A stretch of 64,000 nucleotides of DNA from Streptococcus moroccensis (GTDB lineage: Bacteria; Bacillota; Bacilli; Lactobacillales; Streptococcaceae): NCBI RefSeq assembly GCF_030812835.1, contig NZ_JAUSTM010000005.1, positions 1-64,000 on the forward strand, in the 5' to 3' direction. This document shows positions 1-7,344 of this stretch, piece by piece (positions within the stretch are counted from its first letter, which is position 1; each line of letters opens with the position of its first letter). The notes under the pieces were generated by a model, which was not told where the DNA came from, did not search any database, and saw nothing but the letters and a program-made list of their open reading frames with translations. A program made the translations under genes and the position numbers.

Positions 1-16
1 AAATAACGCTCAGTGA

Positions 17-46
17 TTGTCAAGTGCTTGCCTTTTAGTGTATAAT
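17..46 (+). promoter_or_regulatory. Promoter of a candidate small RNA
   Basis: A TTGTCA element at 17-22 is followed after 18 bases by a perfect TATAAT at 41-46. No open reading frame starts downstream before the PadR gene, which has its own promoter, so this promoter probably drives a non-coding transcript starting near 53. Confidence 0.5.
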
Positions 47-52
47 GATGTT

Positions 53-175
53 GCATCTCAGGGAGCCTTTCTAGTGTGTTTGTGGTGAACTACATTATAT
101 CTCTCTGAGGTGTTTTTGTATACTTTTTTCTCAACTAGAAAGTGGCTAACTCCATTTTAGAACTTTCGTTTTTTG
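53..175 (+). ncRNA. Candidate small structured RNA
   Basis: A transcript from the promoter at 17-46 would start about base 53 and fold at once: 54-65 pairs with 101-112 (12 pairs, two of them G-U), closing a 35-base loop, followed by a short T run at 113-117. A second hairpin (GAAAGT at 138-143 with ACTTTC at 162-167, CTAA/TTAG inside) is followed by six T at 169-174 and looks like an intrinsic terminator. The RNA would be about 65 or 120 nucleotides depending on which hairpin ends it. It does not match SRP RNA, 6S or RNase P RNA as I know them, and no CiaR box precedes it. The family is unrecognised. Confidence 0.4.
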
Positions 176-213
176 ATCCCTTTTAACAATATATAAAATT
201 TTTACATATTTGC

Positions 214-242
214 TTGACAGTAAGATTCAATAGGTATAAAAT
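214..242 (+). promoter_or_regulatory. Promoter of the padR operon
   Basis: TTGACA at 214-219, a 17-base spacer and TAAAAT at 237-242. It lies directly upstream of two palindromic AT-rich repeats and of the ribosome binding site AAGGAGG at 281-287. Confidence 0.65.
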
Positions 243-269
243 TTATATATAAAATATTTATATATAAAA
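241..269 (+). promoter_or_regulatory. Tandem palindromic operator, probably for PadR
   Basis: The 14-base unit ATTTATATATAAAA occurs twice (241-254 and 256-269) with a 15-base period. Each copy holds the perfect palindrome TTTATATATAAA (242-253, 257-268). The repeats sit on and just after the -10 box of the gene they precede. PadR-family dimers commonly bind AT-rich palindromes in their own promoters; assignment of this site to the PadR protein is inference from position. Confidence 0.45.
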
Positions 270-294
270 ATTTTTAACCTAAGGAGGACGGAAA

Positions 295-612
295 ATGCAC
301 TTTCCAGTTTCGTCAACCTTGATTGAGTTTTTAGTTTTAGCCATCATTGAAAGACAGGATTCATACGGCTATGAGATTAGCCAAACGATAAAGTTGGTCG
401 CTAATATCAAGGAATCCACTCTTTATCCTATTTTGAAAAAAATGGAGCAAGCAGGCTTTGTGACGACTTATAAACAAGAACATCAAGGCAGACAACGCAA
501 ATATTATGCTGTGACAACAGTGGGGCGTGAGCAATTAGCCTACCTTAAGCAAGAATGGGCAAAGCACACAGACACCTTATCTGACATTATTGAAGGGAGA
601 TTACGACTATGA
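295..612 (+). CDS. PadR-family transcriptional regulator
   Basis: A 105-residue protein with a single winged-helix PadR domain across most of its length, recognisable by the segment SYGYEISQTI and the wing region STLYPILKKMEQAGFV. Its short C-terminal helix is typical of small (subfamily 2) PadR proteins. It starts at ATG 295 behind AAGGAGG (281-287) and overlaps the next gene by four bases (ATGA). PadR regulators paired with an HAAS/DUF4097 protein usually repress their own operon, often in response to envelope stress or antimicrobial compounds; the ligand here is unknown. The tandem palindromes at 241-269 are the probable operator. Confidence 0.85.
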   Translation: MHFPVSSTLIEFLVLAIIERQDSYGYEISQTIKLVANIKESTLYPILKKMEQAGFVTTYKQEHQGRQRKYYAVTTVGREQLAYLKQEWAKHTDTLSDIIEGRLRL

Positions 613-1718
613 CGCGGGAAACCTATTTAGCAGAGTTAGCAACCTATCTGAAAAGATTGCCAGAGGCTGATTTTGAAGATAGCATGGCTTACTTTACGGA
701 ATTATTTGACGATGCTGGCGCTGAAGGTGAGGCAGAACTAATGGCCAGCCTGGGAACACCAAGAGAAGCAGCTGCAGAAATTTTGAGCCATTTCAAAGTG
801 ACAGTTGACAATCAAAATAAACCAATGAATCCTTCAGAAAGTGAAACAGATGACCAAAATCGTTCAGAAACCTCTCAATATGAAAGGTTACCTGAATTTA
901 ATCATATTAACATCAAATTGGATTATGAAAATGTTATTATTATAGCGTCAACAGATCATTCATTTGGCCTTTCTCATCCAACATTGAAGTCTTCAATTAG
1001 ATATTGTGTTAAAAATGGTGTTCTTGATATAGAGTCTCTAAAAAAAGATTACAGAATCAATTCTATTGGTATGGGATTTAGACATTTCATTAGCAAACAG
1101 TTCCAAGAGACAGACAACTTAATAATTAGTTTACCGAAAGACTATTCCCTTAACAATTTATCACTGAATCTTGGCAGTGGGGATTTTCAGTTAAAGGAAT
1201 TGACAATTTTAGGTTGTTCCATAGCTCTCGGTAGCGGGGATGTTGACGTAGTGGATAGTAAGGTTCACCAGACTACGGTGAATACAGGCTCTGGTGATAT
1301 TGAACTAACCTCCTCTCATCTTGAAGATGTCAATTTAAATACAGCATCTGGTGATATCATTGTGACTAATACTCAGACGAATTCAAGTATGATTGTTGCA
1401 AATTCAGGCGATATTGAGTGTAAAGGAGGACAGATTTCTCAAGTTGAAATGGTTGCAAATTCAGGTGACATAGACTTAGATATGCACTATAAAGGCCTAA
1501 ATAAGATTGAGACAAGTTCAGGCGATATTACCATTAAAGGTTTTGAAGAGCATTATCATCGTTTGTCAGTTACTGCAGAAACACTTAGTGGTGAGATTGA
1601 AGTTTCACTGCAAGACAGTGGAGACAGATTGTTTGAGGGTAGATATACGCATAGTGTTAGTGCTCCCTCTGATCAGTTGTACCTTCAGACAAACTGTGGC
1701 GATATTAGTCTAGGTTAA
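609..1718 (+). CDS. HAAS-domain and DUF4097 repeat protein
   Basis: A 369-residue protein with an N-terminal HAAS (DUF1700-like) domain at about 1-65, a polar linker rich in Ser, Glu and Asn, then a DUF4097 region from about 95 to the end. The DUF4097 part carries an SGDI/SGDV-type motif roughly every 18-22 residues (GSGDF, GSGDV, GSGDI, ASGDI, NSGDI twice, SSGDI, CGDI), the pattern of a parallel beta-helix. No signal peptide or membrane segment is visible, although many homologues have one. It is co-transcribed and probably translationally coupled with padR. In Firmicutes such pairs are linked to envelope-stress signalling; the exact function is not known. Confidence 0.75.
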   Translation: MTRETYLAELATYLKRLPEADFEDSMAYFTELFDDAGAEGEAELMASLGTPREAAAEILSHFKVTVDNQNKPMNPSESETDDQNRSETSQYERLPEFNHINIKLDYENVIIIASTDHSFGLSHPTLKSSIRYCVKNGVLDIESLKKDYRINSIGMGFRHFISKQFQETDNLIISLPKDYSLNNLSLNLGSGDFQLKELTILGCSIALGSGDVDVVDSKVHQTTVNTGSGDIELTSSHLEDVNLNTASGDIIVTNTQTNSSMIVANSGDIECKGGQISQVEMVANSGDIDLDMHYKGLNKIETSSGDITIKGFEEHYHRLSVTAETLSGEIEVSLQDSGDRLFEGRYTHSVSAPSDQLYLQTNCGDISLG

Positions 1719-1747
1719 AAGTTCTTTTCGAAAACTTCTAAAGCTCA

Positions 1748-1770
1748 AACAGGCATTATGCCTGTTTTTG
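1748..1770 (+). terminator. Terminator after the padR operon
   Basis: AAACAGGCA (1748-1756) pairs with TGCCTGTTT (1759-1767) followed by T residues: a compact intrinsic terminator 30 bases after the DUF4097 gene. Confidence 0.8.
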
Positions 1771-1779
1771 TGATATAAT
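1771..1779 (+). promoter_or_regulatory. Extended -10 promoter of the helicase gene
   Basis: TGATATAAT is an extended -10 (TGn plus TATAAT at 1774-1779) directly after the preceding terminator. No good -35 is visible, as is common for extended -10 promoters. It leaves a leader of about 90 bases before the TTG start at 1877. Confidence 0.6.
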
Positions 1780-1817
1780 AGATAAGTTGCAATTCTGTAA
1801 CGTAATACAAGCCCTAT

Positions 1818-1858
1818 AAGACAGCTTCGCACTGTCTTGCATGAAGACCTTGTCTTCA
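1818..1858 (+). promoter_or_regulatory. Two alternative hairpins in the helicase leader
   Basis: AAGACAG (1818-1824) pairs with CTGTCTT (1832-1838), and TGAAGAC (1842-1848) pairs with GTCTTCA (1852-1858). The arms share the sequence AAGAC/GTCTT, so the first left arm could also pair with the second right arm. They are therefore potentially mutually exclusive structures just upstream of the start codon. A role in cold or autogenous control is inference. Confidence 0.35.
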
Positions 1859-1876
1859 AATAGAAAGAAGAACACA

Positions 1877-3469
1877 TTGAAATTTACAGAACTTAATCTG
1901 GCAGAAAACATCTTGTCAGAAGTCGAAAAAGCAGGCTTTACAGAGCCATCACCAATCCAGGAACAAACGATTCCACTTGCCCTTGAAGGTAAAGATGTGA
2001 TTGGCCAAGCCCAAACAGGTACTGGTAAGACCGCAGCCTTTGGTCTCCCAACCTTAAACAAAATTGATACTGAAAATCCTTTGGTCCAAGCCCTTGTGAT
2101 TGCTCCAACCCGTGAGTTGGCCGTGCAAAGTCAGGAAGAATTGTTCCGCTTTGGCCGTGCTAAGGGTGTTAAAGTCCGCTCTGTCTACGGTGGCTCTAGC
2201 ATTGAAAAGCAAATCAAGGCCCTCAAGTCTGGTGCCCATGTCGTTGTTGGAACACCAGGTCGTCTCTTGGATCTTTTAAAACGCAAAGCCTTAAACCTTA
2301 AAGGGGTTGAGACCCTTATCTTGGATGAGGCAGATGAAATGCTGAACATGGGCTTCCTCGAAGACATTGAAGCCATTATTGAGCGCACGCCAGTTGAGCG
2401 CCAAACCCTTCTCTTTTCTGCAACCATGCCTGACCCTATCAAGCAAATTGGTGTCAAGTTCATGAAGCAACCTGAGCACGTGAAAATCGCAGCTAAGGAA
2501 TTGACGACTGAGTTGGTTGACCAATACTACCTCCGTGTTCGTGAGGAAGAGAAATTCGATACCATGACCCGTTTGATGGACGTGGATCAGCCAGAATTGT
2601 CGATCGTCTTTGGTCGGACCAAGCGTCGTGTGGATGAGTTGACGCGTGGTTTAAAACTTCGCGGTTTCCGTGCAGAAGGTATCCATGGGGACTTGGATCA
2701 AAACAAGCGTCTCCGTGTTCTCCGTGATTTTAAAACGGGTGGAATCGATATCTTAGTAGCAACAGACGTTGCGGCGCGTGGTTTGGACATTTCAGGAGTG
2801 ACCCATGTCTACAACTACGACATCCCTCAGGATCCTGAAAGTTATGTTCACCGTATCGGCCGTACAGGCCGTGCCGGTAAGTCTGGTCAGTCCTTCACTT
2901 TCGTGTCACCAAATGAGATGGGCTATCTGTCTATCATTGAAAACTTGACTAAAAAACGCATGAAGGGCATGAAGCCTGCGACAGCAGAAGAAGCCTTTCA
3001 TGCTAAGAAAAAAGTTGCCCTCAAACGCATCGAGCGCGACTTCGCTGATGAATCCATTCGCGCCAACTTTGAAAAGTTTGGTAAAGATGCCCGTGAATTA
3101 GCAGCGGAATTCTCTCCTGAAGAATTGGCTATGTATATCTTGACCTTGACAGTTCAAGACCCTGAACACCAGCCAAAAGTTGAGATTGCGCGTGAAAAAC
3201 CATTACCATTTAAGCCTTCAGGCACTGGCTTTGGTGGCAAGGGCGGTGGCCGTGGTAAAGGTGGTCGCCGTGATAATCGCGATGGCAATCGTCGTGGAGA
3301 TCGTCGTGACCGCAGAGATCGTCGTGACGGAGGCCGCAAAGGCGACTTCAAAGGCAAAGATAGCCGCTTTGATAGAGAAAAACGTTACCGTAAGGACCAT
3401 AAAAAGCCTTTAAACACTTCAAGCGAAAAATCAACAGGCTTTGTGATTCGTAACAAGGGTGAAAGATAA
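1877..3469 (+). CDS. cshA: DEAD-box ATP-dependent RNA helicase (CshA type)
   Basis: From TTG 1877 the protein has 530 residues and begins MKFTELNLAENILSEVEKAG, the usual start of streptococcal CshA. I prefer it to ATG 1841, which lies inside a leader hairpin. Motifs in order: Q motif PSPIQEQTIP, Walker A AQTGTGKT (about 45-52), DEAD box LDEADEM (about 148), SAT, and HRIGRTGRAG (about 325). The C-terminus (about 450-510) is an Arg/Gly/Asp-rich RNA-binding tail with RRDRRD-type repeats. CshA unwinds RNA in ribosome assembly and in the RNA degradosome and is cold-induced in many Firmicutes. The GAAAGAAG preceding TTG is a weak ribosome binding site. The gene's terminator has been split by the downstream IS. 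Confidence 0.9.
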   Translation: MKFTELNLAENILSEVEKAGFTEPSPIQEQTIPLALEGKDVIGQAQTGTGKTAAFGLPTLNKIDTENPLVQALVIAPTRELAVQSQEELFRFGRAKGVKVRSVYGGSSIEKQIKALKSGAHVVVGTPGRLLDLLKRKALNLKGVETLILDEADEMLNMGFLEDIEAIIERTPVERQTLLFSATMPDPIKQIGVKFMKQPEHVKIAAKELTTELVDQYYLRVREEEKFDTMTRLMDVDQPELSIVFGRTKRRVDELTRGLKLRGFRAEGIHGDLDQNKRLRVLRDFKTGGIDILVATDVAARGLDISGVTHVYNYDIPQDPESYVHRIGRTGRAGKSGQSFTFVSPNEMGYLSIIENLTKKRMKGMKPATAEEAFHAKKKVALKRIERDFADESIRANFEKFGKDARELAAEFSPEELAMYILTLTVQDPEHQPKVEIAREKPLPFKPSGTGFGGKGGGRGKGGRRDNRDGNRRGDRRDRRDRRDGGRKGDFKGKDSRFDREKRYRKDHKKPLNTSSEKSTGFVIRNKGER

Positions 3470-3473
3470 ACCG

Positions 3474-3492
3474 AAAAAGAGCGAACGTCAGG
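3474..3492 (+). other. Left half of the split cshA terminator
   Basis: AAAAAGAG-C-GAAC at 3474-3486 would pair with GTTC-CTCTTTTT at 5111-5121 if the IS between them were removed. The rebuilt hairpin has a GTCAG loop and a six-base T tract. The target duplication ACGTCAGG occupies 3485-3492. Confidence 0.65.
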
Positions 3493-3502
3493 GAGGACAC
3501 TG

Positions 3503-3530
3503 AAAAAGTCATCAATTTGATGGCTTTTTT
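3503..3530 (+). terminator. Terminator hairpin in the IS left end
   Basis: AAAAAG-T-CATCAA pairs with TTGATG-G-CTTTTTT around a one- to two-base loop, with a T-G wobble. It faces transcription entering from cshA, so it can replace the terminator that the insertion destroyed and also shield the transposase gene from read-through. Confidence 0.65.
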
Positions 3531-3555
3531 GCTATACTAGAGATGAGGTGAGTCT

Positions 3556-5082
3556 ATGCTTGATAATCAATTCACATTAGATGTCAGTCCATATTCTAAT
3601 TTGTATGATATTGTGGTTCCCAAAACTCATTTTTTACGTCAGCTAACTGAACTGTGTGATTTTAGCTTTATTTATGATGAATTGGAAAAGAATTATCGTC
3701 TTGATTTTGGACGCAAAGCCTATTCCCCTATTATGATGTTCAAGTACCTCTTATTGAAAGATATTTACAAGTTGTCTGATGTGGATGTGGTTGAGCGCTC
3801 TTTTTCAGATATGGCCTTTAAATTTTTTCTTGGTCTAGCTCCTGAGGATTCTGTCATCGAACCTTCTTCTCTGACAAAATTTAGAAAGCTTCGGATAAAA
3901 GATGAGAAGCTACTCGATTTATTGATTTATAAATCTGTTCAAATTGCCATTGAACACAACTTGATTAAGCGTAAGATTCTCATTGTGGATGCCACTCACA
4001 CTAAATCTCATTACAACCATAAAAAACCTCAAGAAGTCCTTAGAGAACGCTCAAAAGCTTTACGAAAAACTATCTACCAGTATTCTGAAGACATCAAAAT
4101 GGAGTTTCCAGATAAACCTCAGGAAGATATTCTTGAAGCAGAATTGACTTATACCAAGGAGCTCATGGCTGTGGTAGAAAAACACGAAGACATCTTGGCT
4201 CTGCCAGCTATTTCTCAAAAGTTCAATTACCTCAAAGAAGCTGTTGATGACGACTTAGAACACTTGGAAGCTTCTGTTAAAGAAGAAGCTAGAGTTGGAC
4301 ATAAGACAGCGGACAGCTCCTTCTATGGTTATAAAAGCCATATCGCTATGACGGATGAACGGATTATCACTGCCTGTGTAGTGACTTCAGGTGAGCAAAG
4401 TGACGGGAAATACCTTCCTGCTTTGTATGAGAAAACAAAGGAAAATGGTGTTGAAATAGACACTATTATTGGTGATGCCGCTTATTCAGGAAAAGAGAAT
4501 ATTCAATTAGCTCGAAAAGAAAAGGTTCATTTGGTCTCAAAACTTAGCCCGTCTGTTTCAAAAGGATACCGTAAAGAAGAGGATGTGTTTGAATTTAATA
4601 AAGACGCAGGGCTATTGGTTTGTCCAGAAGGGCACATGGCTGTTCGCAAAGCAAGAACGGGTAAGAAAAATCAGAAGACCAATCAAGTTATTACGCATTA
4701 TTTTGACATAGAAAAGTGCAAGATTTGTCCTTCCAAAGAAGGGTGTTATAAAGATGGTGCTAAGTCTAAAACCTACTCCATATCTATAAAGAGTGACAAC
4801 CATCTTTTCCAGAAGAGGTTTCAGGAAACAGCTCATTTTCGAGAAATGGCACGGCATCGTTACAAAATCGAAGCAAAGAATGCGGAACTCAAACAAAAAC
4901 ATGGCTTTGATGTTGCTAGAGCATCATGTCTTTTCAACATGGAATTACAAGCAGCCACAACCATATTTGTGGTTAATATGAAAAGAATAATGACCTCATC
5001 AACTCCAAATAAGCAAAAAAACGAGGAATCTATTCATATTTCAGAGAGATTCCTCGTTTTTTGTTTAATTGAAATAAATTAG
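3556..5082 (+). CDS. IS1182-family transposase
   Basis: A 508-residue DDE transposase, full length for the family. An N-terminal DUF772-type domain (about 10-110) includes YSPIMMFKYLLLKDIYKLSD and SSLTKFRKLR. Likely catalytic residues are Asp in LIVDATHTKSHY (about 143), Asp in IIGDAAYSG (about 306) and Glu in YKIEAKNAELK (about 438). A Cys-rich stretch (CPEGH, CKICPSKEGC) at about 355-400 is usual for the family. The last 25 codons overlap a perfect 16-base-pair hairpin (5016-5062). The start is ATG 3556 preceded by GAGGTGAG. No frameshift or stop interrupts it. Confidence 0.92.
   Translation: MLDNQFTLDVSPYSNLYDIVVPKTHFLRQLTELCDFSFIYDELEKNYRLDFGRKAYSPIMMFKYLLLKDIYKLSDVDVVERSFSDMAFKFFLGLAPEDSVIEPSSLTKFRKLRIKDEKLLDLLIYKSVQIAIEHNLIKRKILIVDATHTKSHYNHKKPQEVLRERSKALRKTIYQYSEDIKMEFPDKPQEDILEAELTYTKELMAVVEKHEDILALPAISQKFNYLKEAVDDDLEHLEASVKEEARVGHKTADSSFYGYKSHIAMTDERIITACVVTSGEQSDGKYLPALYEKTKENGVEIDTIIGDAAYSGKENIQLARKEKVHLVSKLSPSVSKGYRKEEDVFEFNKDAGLLVCPEGHMAVRKARTGKKNQKTNQVITHYFDIEKCKICPSKEGCYKDGAKSKTYSISIKSDNHLFQKRFQETAHFREMARHRYKIEAKNAELKQKHGFDVARASCLFNMELQAATTIFVVNMKRIMTSSTPNKQKNEESIHISERFLVFCLIEIN
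5016..5062 (+). terminator. Strong bidirectional terminator inside the transposase 3' end
   Basis: A6-CGAGGAATCT (5016-5031) pairs perfectly over 16 bases with AGATTCCTCG-T6 (5047-5062). The hairpin lies wholly within the reading frame, so the last codons are constrained by both protein and RNA structure. Confidence 0.75.
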
Positions 5083-5152
5083 CGTAATTTTTTCAGTGGC
5101 CTCACGTCAGGTTCCTCTTTTTTGTTAAAATTCAGGCGATTCTCAGAAAATA

Positions 5153-5161
5153 TGCTATAAT
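5153..5161 (+). promoter_or_regulatory. Extended -10 promoter of the lipid kinase gene
   Basis: TGCTATAAT, an extended -10, lies 45 bases before the ATG at 5206 and 40 bases after the restored right half of the cshA terminator. No clear -35 is seen. Confidence 0.55.
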
Positions 5162-5205
5162 CACTAGTATCAATGTCTGATATCACCTTAGAAAGGAGTG
5201 CTTCC

Positions 5206-6123
5206 ATGAAAACCGTAGCTGTCTTGTATAATCCAGAGTCAGGATCAGGGGACAAACAATCGCTTGTGTCAGAGCTCAACGCCTATCTTCTAAGCCAAGG
5301 CTTTCTTTCGGAAGACATCTCCTTGATAGGGACGGAGTCAGGGCAGCATGCTTTTGAAATGGCCAAGTATGCAACCATGGCAGGCATCGACCTGATTATT
5401 ACCATGGGAGGAGATGGCACCATTAATAAAATTGCAGCAGGTATTTATGAAGGTGGTGCTAGTGCTTGTCTTGGCATCATTCCATCGGGAACGGTTAATA
5501 ACTTTGCTAAAGCTCTGAATCTTCCCCTGAATCGTCAAGAAGCTATGAGAAACCTTGTGGAAGGTGAAGAGCGACGGATAGATCTTGCCAAAGTAAATGA
5601 TGATTATATGGTATCCAGTCTAACACTGGGGATTTTAGCAGACATTGCAGTCGATGTTAGTCAAGAGGAGAAGAGACAATTTGGGCCACTAGCCTTTCTC
5701 AAAAATGCCTATAAAATTATTAGACGCAATCGCAATTACTACCTCAATCTGGTGACCAATGATGCTGAGCGCCAAATCAAGACTAAATTTTTACTGATTA
5801 CCATGACAGGTTCCGTAGCTGGACAAGTTCATTTTGACCGGGGCGCCAGACCAGATGATGGGTTGATGAGTGTATATTTATTGTCGGATTTTCGCTTTTG
5901 GCAAGTACTTCGTTACCTGCCTAGCTTTGTCAAAGGAAATTTTGCCAAACATCAAGAAGTCCAACATTTTCGAACATCAGAGCTCTCCATCAGTCAATAC
6001 AAACACCGAAAAAGTCAAAAGGCGCGAACGCGCGTTGATGGGGATAAGAGCCAGTATTTACCCATTCATGTAGCTGTTCATCCAGGTGCTATCAAAGTCA
6101 TGGTACCAAAAGACGAATCTTAG
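5206..6123 (+). CDS. Diacylglycerol kinase / YegS-family lipid kinase
   Basis: The start is ATG 5206, with AAAGGAG at 5192-5198, giving 305 residues; an in-frame ATG at 5173 has no ribosome binding site. The DAGK catalytic domain occupies about 1-130, with the nucleotide-binding motif MGGDGT and SGTVNNFAKAL, followed by the C-terminal beta-sandwich typical of DgkB/YegS. It phosphorylates a lipid, usually diacylglycerol recycled from lipoteichoic acid or phospholipid turnover; the exact substrate cannot be read from sequence. It stands alone, followed after 130 bases by a GT8 gene. Confidence 0.85.
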   Translation: MKTVAVLYNPESGSGDKQSLVSELNAYLLSQGFLSEDISLIGTESGQHAFEMAKYATMAGIDLIITMGGDGTINKIAAGIYEGGASACLGIIPSGTVNNFAKALNLPLNRQEAMRNLVEGEERRIDLAKVNDDYMVSSLTLGILADIAVDVSQEEKRQFGPLAFLKNAYKIIRRNRNYYLNLVTNDAERQIKTKFLLITMTGSVAGQVHFDRGARPDDGLMSVYLLSDFRFWQVLRYLPSFVKGNFAKHQEVQHFRTSELSISQYKHRKSQKARTRVDGDKSQYLPIHVAVHPGAIKVMVPKDES

Positions 6124-6256
6124 TTTTCCAAAAAACTTTTGATTGGGACATCTTACCCCAAAAACTACTTTTCTCATCACTACACTAAAGTCTTCATAAG
6201 GTATCAGCATGTAGAAGTGCCGGTCTCATTCCAAAGCCTTATCAGAAAGGAAATAC

Positions 6257-7075
6257 ATGTCCGTCAATTTATTGTTTTCCATCGACGATGGCTATGTTGA
6301 CCAGTTCAAAGTCACTCTGTATTCTGTCGTCAAAAACTGTAGTCAAAAAGACCTGGCTATCTATGTCCTCCAACCCTCTGTTCTGGAGCAATCAGAAGCC
6401 GTAACAGCTTATTGTAAAGCTTTAGGCGTCAGCTATCACCCTATTGTGGTGGAGGATGCCTTATTCGCCAACGCGCCGACAACAGATCGTTACCCTAAAA
6501 CCATTTATTACCGGCTGTTGGCGCATGAGATGTTACCCGATCATCTGGATAAGATCCTCTACCTAGATGCAGATATCCTTTGCCTGAATGATATGATGTC
6601 GCTTTACCAGTTGGACATGACAGGAATGCTCTATGCAGCTGCTAGTCATATAGAGGACAATGACATGATGGATTTTATCAATAAAAAACGTTTGCGAAAT
6701 ATCGAAGCTACTTCTTATTTCAATTCGGGTGTGCTCCTGATGAATCTTGAGGCCATTCGCCAATCGGTTAGAGCTCAGGATATTTTTGACTACATCGACA
6801 AGCATCGGACGGTTCTCTTTTTACCCGATCAGGATGTGCTCAATGGCCTTTATGGACACCAAACCATTCTTATTCCAGAAGAGATCTTCAATTACGATGC
6901 TCGATACAGTCTTGTCTATCTCATGCGTAGCAATCGTGAATGGGACCTTGATTGGGTGATTAATCACACGGTCTTCCTCCATTTTTGTGGCCGAGACAAA
7001 CCCTGGAAAAAAGACTACCGCGGACGCTTCTCTGGCCTTTATAAGTATGTCGCTAGGAAGGCTGGGGAGGTCTAG
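6257..7075 (+). CDS. Family 8 glycosyltransferase
   Basis: A 272-residue GT8 enzyme (GT-A fold, retaining). It shows the N-terminal NLLFSIDDGYVDQFKVTLYS, the metal-binding DXD in ILYLDADILC (about 102-104), FNSGVLLMNLEA, LPDQDVLN, and the C-terminal HFCGRDKPWK, which matches the HxxGxxKPW motif of the family. No transmembrane segment, so cytoplasmic or peripheral. Likely a glucosyl- or galactosyltransferase in cell-wall glycan, LPS-like or accessory-protein glycosylation; the acceptor is unknown. The ribosome binding site is AGAAAGGA, nine bases before ATG 6257. Confidence 0.85.
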   Translation: MSVNLLFSIDDGYVDQFKVTLYSVVKNCSQKDLAIYVLQPSVLEQSEAVTAYCKALGVSYHPIVVEDALFANAPTTDRYPKTIYYRLLAHEMLPDHLDKILYLDADILCLNDMMSLYQLDMTGMLYAAASHIEDNDMMDFINKKRLRNIEATSYFNSGVLLMNLEAIRQSVRAQDIFDYIDKHRTVLFLPDQDVLNGLYGHQTILIPEEIFNYDARYSLVYLMRSNREWDLDWVINHTVFLHFCGRDKPWKKDYRGRFSGLYKYVARKAGEV

Positions 7076-7205
7076 GGAACACTCCTAAGCTAGCTACGCT
7101 TTTTGCCACAGGTTTAGTATTACCTCTCTATCGAACATTGGGAGTTAGGAGACCTTTATTGAATGGCTATGCTTGGGGTTCTCGAAAAAATCTTTCAAGA
7201 AAGCC

Positions 7206-7234
7206 TTTACAAAATGAAAATGGTATGATAGAAT
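7206..7234 (+). promoter_or_regulatory. Promoter of the licT-sulfatase operon
   Basis: TTTACA at 7206-7211, a 17-base spacer and TAGAAT at 7229-7234. Transcription would begin near 7241, a few bases before the antiterminator RNA target. Confidence 0.55.
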
Positions 7235-7245
7235 AAAATTAAATA

Positions 7246-7275
7246 AGGGCAGTTACTGATGATGCAGGCTGGACC
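7246..7275 (+). promoter_or_regulatory. Ribonucleic antiterminator (RAT) 1
   Basis: The RNA contains GGGCAGTTACTGATGATGC followed by AGGCTGGACC. It has the conserved core GTTACTG...GCAGGC of BglG/LicT target hairpins, and its 3' side overlaps the left arm of the terminator at 7268-7323. Binding of LicT would block that terminator. Confidence 0.8.
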
Positions 7276-7323
7276 GTGATACCCTAAAAACAGTGTTTTT
7301 AAGTGTGTCATGGCCAGCTTTTT
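7268..7323 (+). terminator. Leader terminator overlapped by RAT 1
   Basis: GCTGG-A-CCGTGATAC (7268-7282) pairs with GTGTGTCATGG-CCAGC (up to 7318), with a one-base bulge and two wobble pairs, then TTTTT to 7323. The five-base GCTGG arm is shared with RAT 1, so the structures are mutually exclusive. Confidence 0.75.
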
Positions 7324-7344
7324 CTATGCCAAAGGGGGTGTCAA

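Larger units (their letters stand above)
3493..5103 (+). mobile_element. IS1182-family insertion sequence, intact
   Basis: The element is bounded by 15-base inverted repeats with one mismatch: GAGGACACTGAAAAA at 3493-3507 and the complement of GAGGCCACTGAAAAA at 5089-5103. It is flanked by an 8-base direct repeat ACGTCAGG at 3485-3492 and 5104-5111, a clean target-site duplication. It carries one full-length transposase and a terminator hairpin near each end. Joining the flanks restores a terminator hairpin for cshA with the duplication at its loop, so the element entered the loop. Intact repeats and an open frame suggest a recent, possibly active copy. Confidence 0.9.

Noticed and set aside
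1841..1876. ATG 1841 as the start of cshA
   Set aside because: It lies in a leader hairpin without a ribosome binding site, and the family N-terminus begins at TTG 1877.
3154..3413. Three overlapping frames inside the helicase tail
   Set aside because: They are shadows of the Arg/Gly repeat region; none has a start signal.
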